NCBI RefSeq assembly: GCF_958979055.1
Contig: NC_084894.1
Span: 26,669,616 to 26,733,615, forward strand
Direction: 5' to 3'
DNA length: 64,000 bases
Source of the DNA: Alnus glutinosa
Taxonomy: Eukaryota > Streptophyta > Magnoliopsida > Fagales > Betulaceae
Made by a program: the position numbers and the translations under genes
The notes under the pieces: generated by a model
Database searches by the model: none
What the model saw: the letters and a program-made list of their open reading frames with translations, nothing else
What the model was told of the DNA's origin: nothing
In this document: in pieces, positions 63,728 to 64,000 of the stretch
Layout of the letters: each line of letters opens with the position of its first letter
Numbering within the stretch: the first letter of the stretch is position 1

Positions 63728-64000
63728 ATGGCAACCTCTGCCTCACCCACTGTTTCCACCGAAGCCTCTCCTAATGCAACTGCAAACCCATCCCCAAACC
63801 TCCCGATTTCTCCAGCCTCACTTTTCAACAACCTTCCTCATCGAGTAACAGCCCAACTTACTCGAGACAATTACCTCACTTGGCAATGGCAGATGGTTAC
63901 CTATCTCAAAAGCCAAAATGCCTATGGTTTTGTTGAAGGCACTGTCTCCGCACCCCCACAAACTATTCCTAATCCCAACCCCACCGCAGACTCCCCTGCC
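63728..64000 (+). CDS. Ty1/copia gag, N-terminal part
   Basis: An ATG at 63728 opens a frame to the window end (91 codons). After a Ser/Pro/Thr-rich start it reads RVTAQLTRDNYLTWQWQMV, the NYLxW signature of the plant copia gag N-terminal domain, then AYGFVEGT. Gag forms the particle for the element RNA. No stop is seen in the visible part, so the element may be young. Confidence 0.85.
   Translation, partial: MATSASPTVSTEASPNATANPSPNLPISPASLFNNLPHRVTAQLTRDNYLTWQWQMVTYLKSQNAYGFVEGTVSAPPQTIPNPNPTADSPA

Larger units (their letters stand above)
63268..64000 (+). mobile_element. Ty1/copia retrotransposon, 5' end (runs off window)
   Basis: The sequence leaves the PLC-2-like intron at 63267/63268. 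An LTR of about 360 bp follows (63268-63628) with a TATA motif (GTATATATAGG near 63552), then the primer-binding site TGGTATCAGAGC (63629-63640), a T-rich leader and the start of gag. The LTR ends look non-canonical (TTAAGA...TCTTTA), so the border is uncertain by a few bases. The other LTR and target-site duplication lie outside. Confidence 0.85.

Overview
The window is nuclear DNA from a flowering plant, most likely a woody eudicot; Fagales is only a guess from the style of the repeats. The grounds are spliced genes with GT-AG introns, an intronless plant pentatricopeptide-repeat (PPR) gene, and a dense layer of plant transposons: chromovirus Ty3/gypsy, Ty1/copia, LINE, tRNA-derived SINE, Cassandra and other TRIMs, hAT- and Mutator-type MITEs, and a gene-capturing LARD. 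No prokaryotic, organellar or CRISPR content was seen.

Layout. 1-2.56 kb: unannotated DNA, then a solo-LTR-like block. 2.58-8.20 kb: a complete but decayed Ty3/gypsy chromovirus on the minus strand. 8.2-10.8 kb: a minus-strand SINE and a LINE 3' end. 10.8-12.65 kb: an intact PPR gene (minus). 13.85-17.4 kb: nested transposons, including a LINE fragment with a 13-bp target-site duplication. 19.2-27.2 kb: PLC-1, a nine-exon phosphoinositide-specific phospholipase C gene. 29.2-45.8 kb: PLC-2, whose intron 1 holds an 8.5-kb very young LARD and whose intron 8 holds a LINE fragment. 47.08-48.04 kb: a multi-LTR Cassandra element carrying 5S rRNA-like sequence. 48.8-56.1 kb: PLC-3, whose intron 6 carries a 2.35-kb foldback element full of G-box palindromes. 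58.7-63.3 kb onward: PLC-4, interrupted in intron 6 by a Ty1/copia element that runs off the window.

The core of the locus is a tandem array of four plant PI-PLC genes on the same strand, with one exon pattern (EF-hand-like N terminus, X, Y and C2 domains). These cytosolic or plasma-membrane Ca2+-dependent enzymes hydrolyse phosphoinositides. PLC-1 is a distinct, older paralogue. PLC-2 and PLC-4 are nearly identical, introns included, and are the product of a recent segmental duplication. PLC-3 is their sister. Shared and private transposon insertions give a relative order: a TRIM in intron 2 is common to PLC-2/3/4; three MITEs are common to PLC-2/4 only; the LARD, the promoter hAT element, the foldback element and the copia element are private.

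The most interesting signals are: (1) PLC-3 has Lys in place of the Ca2+-binding catalytic Glu of the X domain although its splice structure and reading frame look intact; (2) PLC-4 has three unusual Cys substitutions plus a copia insertion; (3) the LARD has captured a piece of an allene oxide synthase (CYP74A) gene and a piece of an LRR receptor gene, and carries homogenised hairpin minisatellites; (4) the foldback element places dozens of ACGTG/ACGCG palindromes inside a signalling gene; (5) the Cassandra locus has four LTRs between one pair of target-site duplications.
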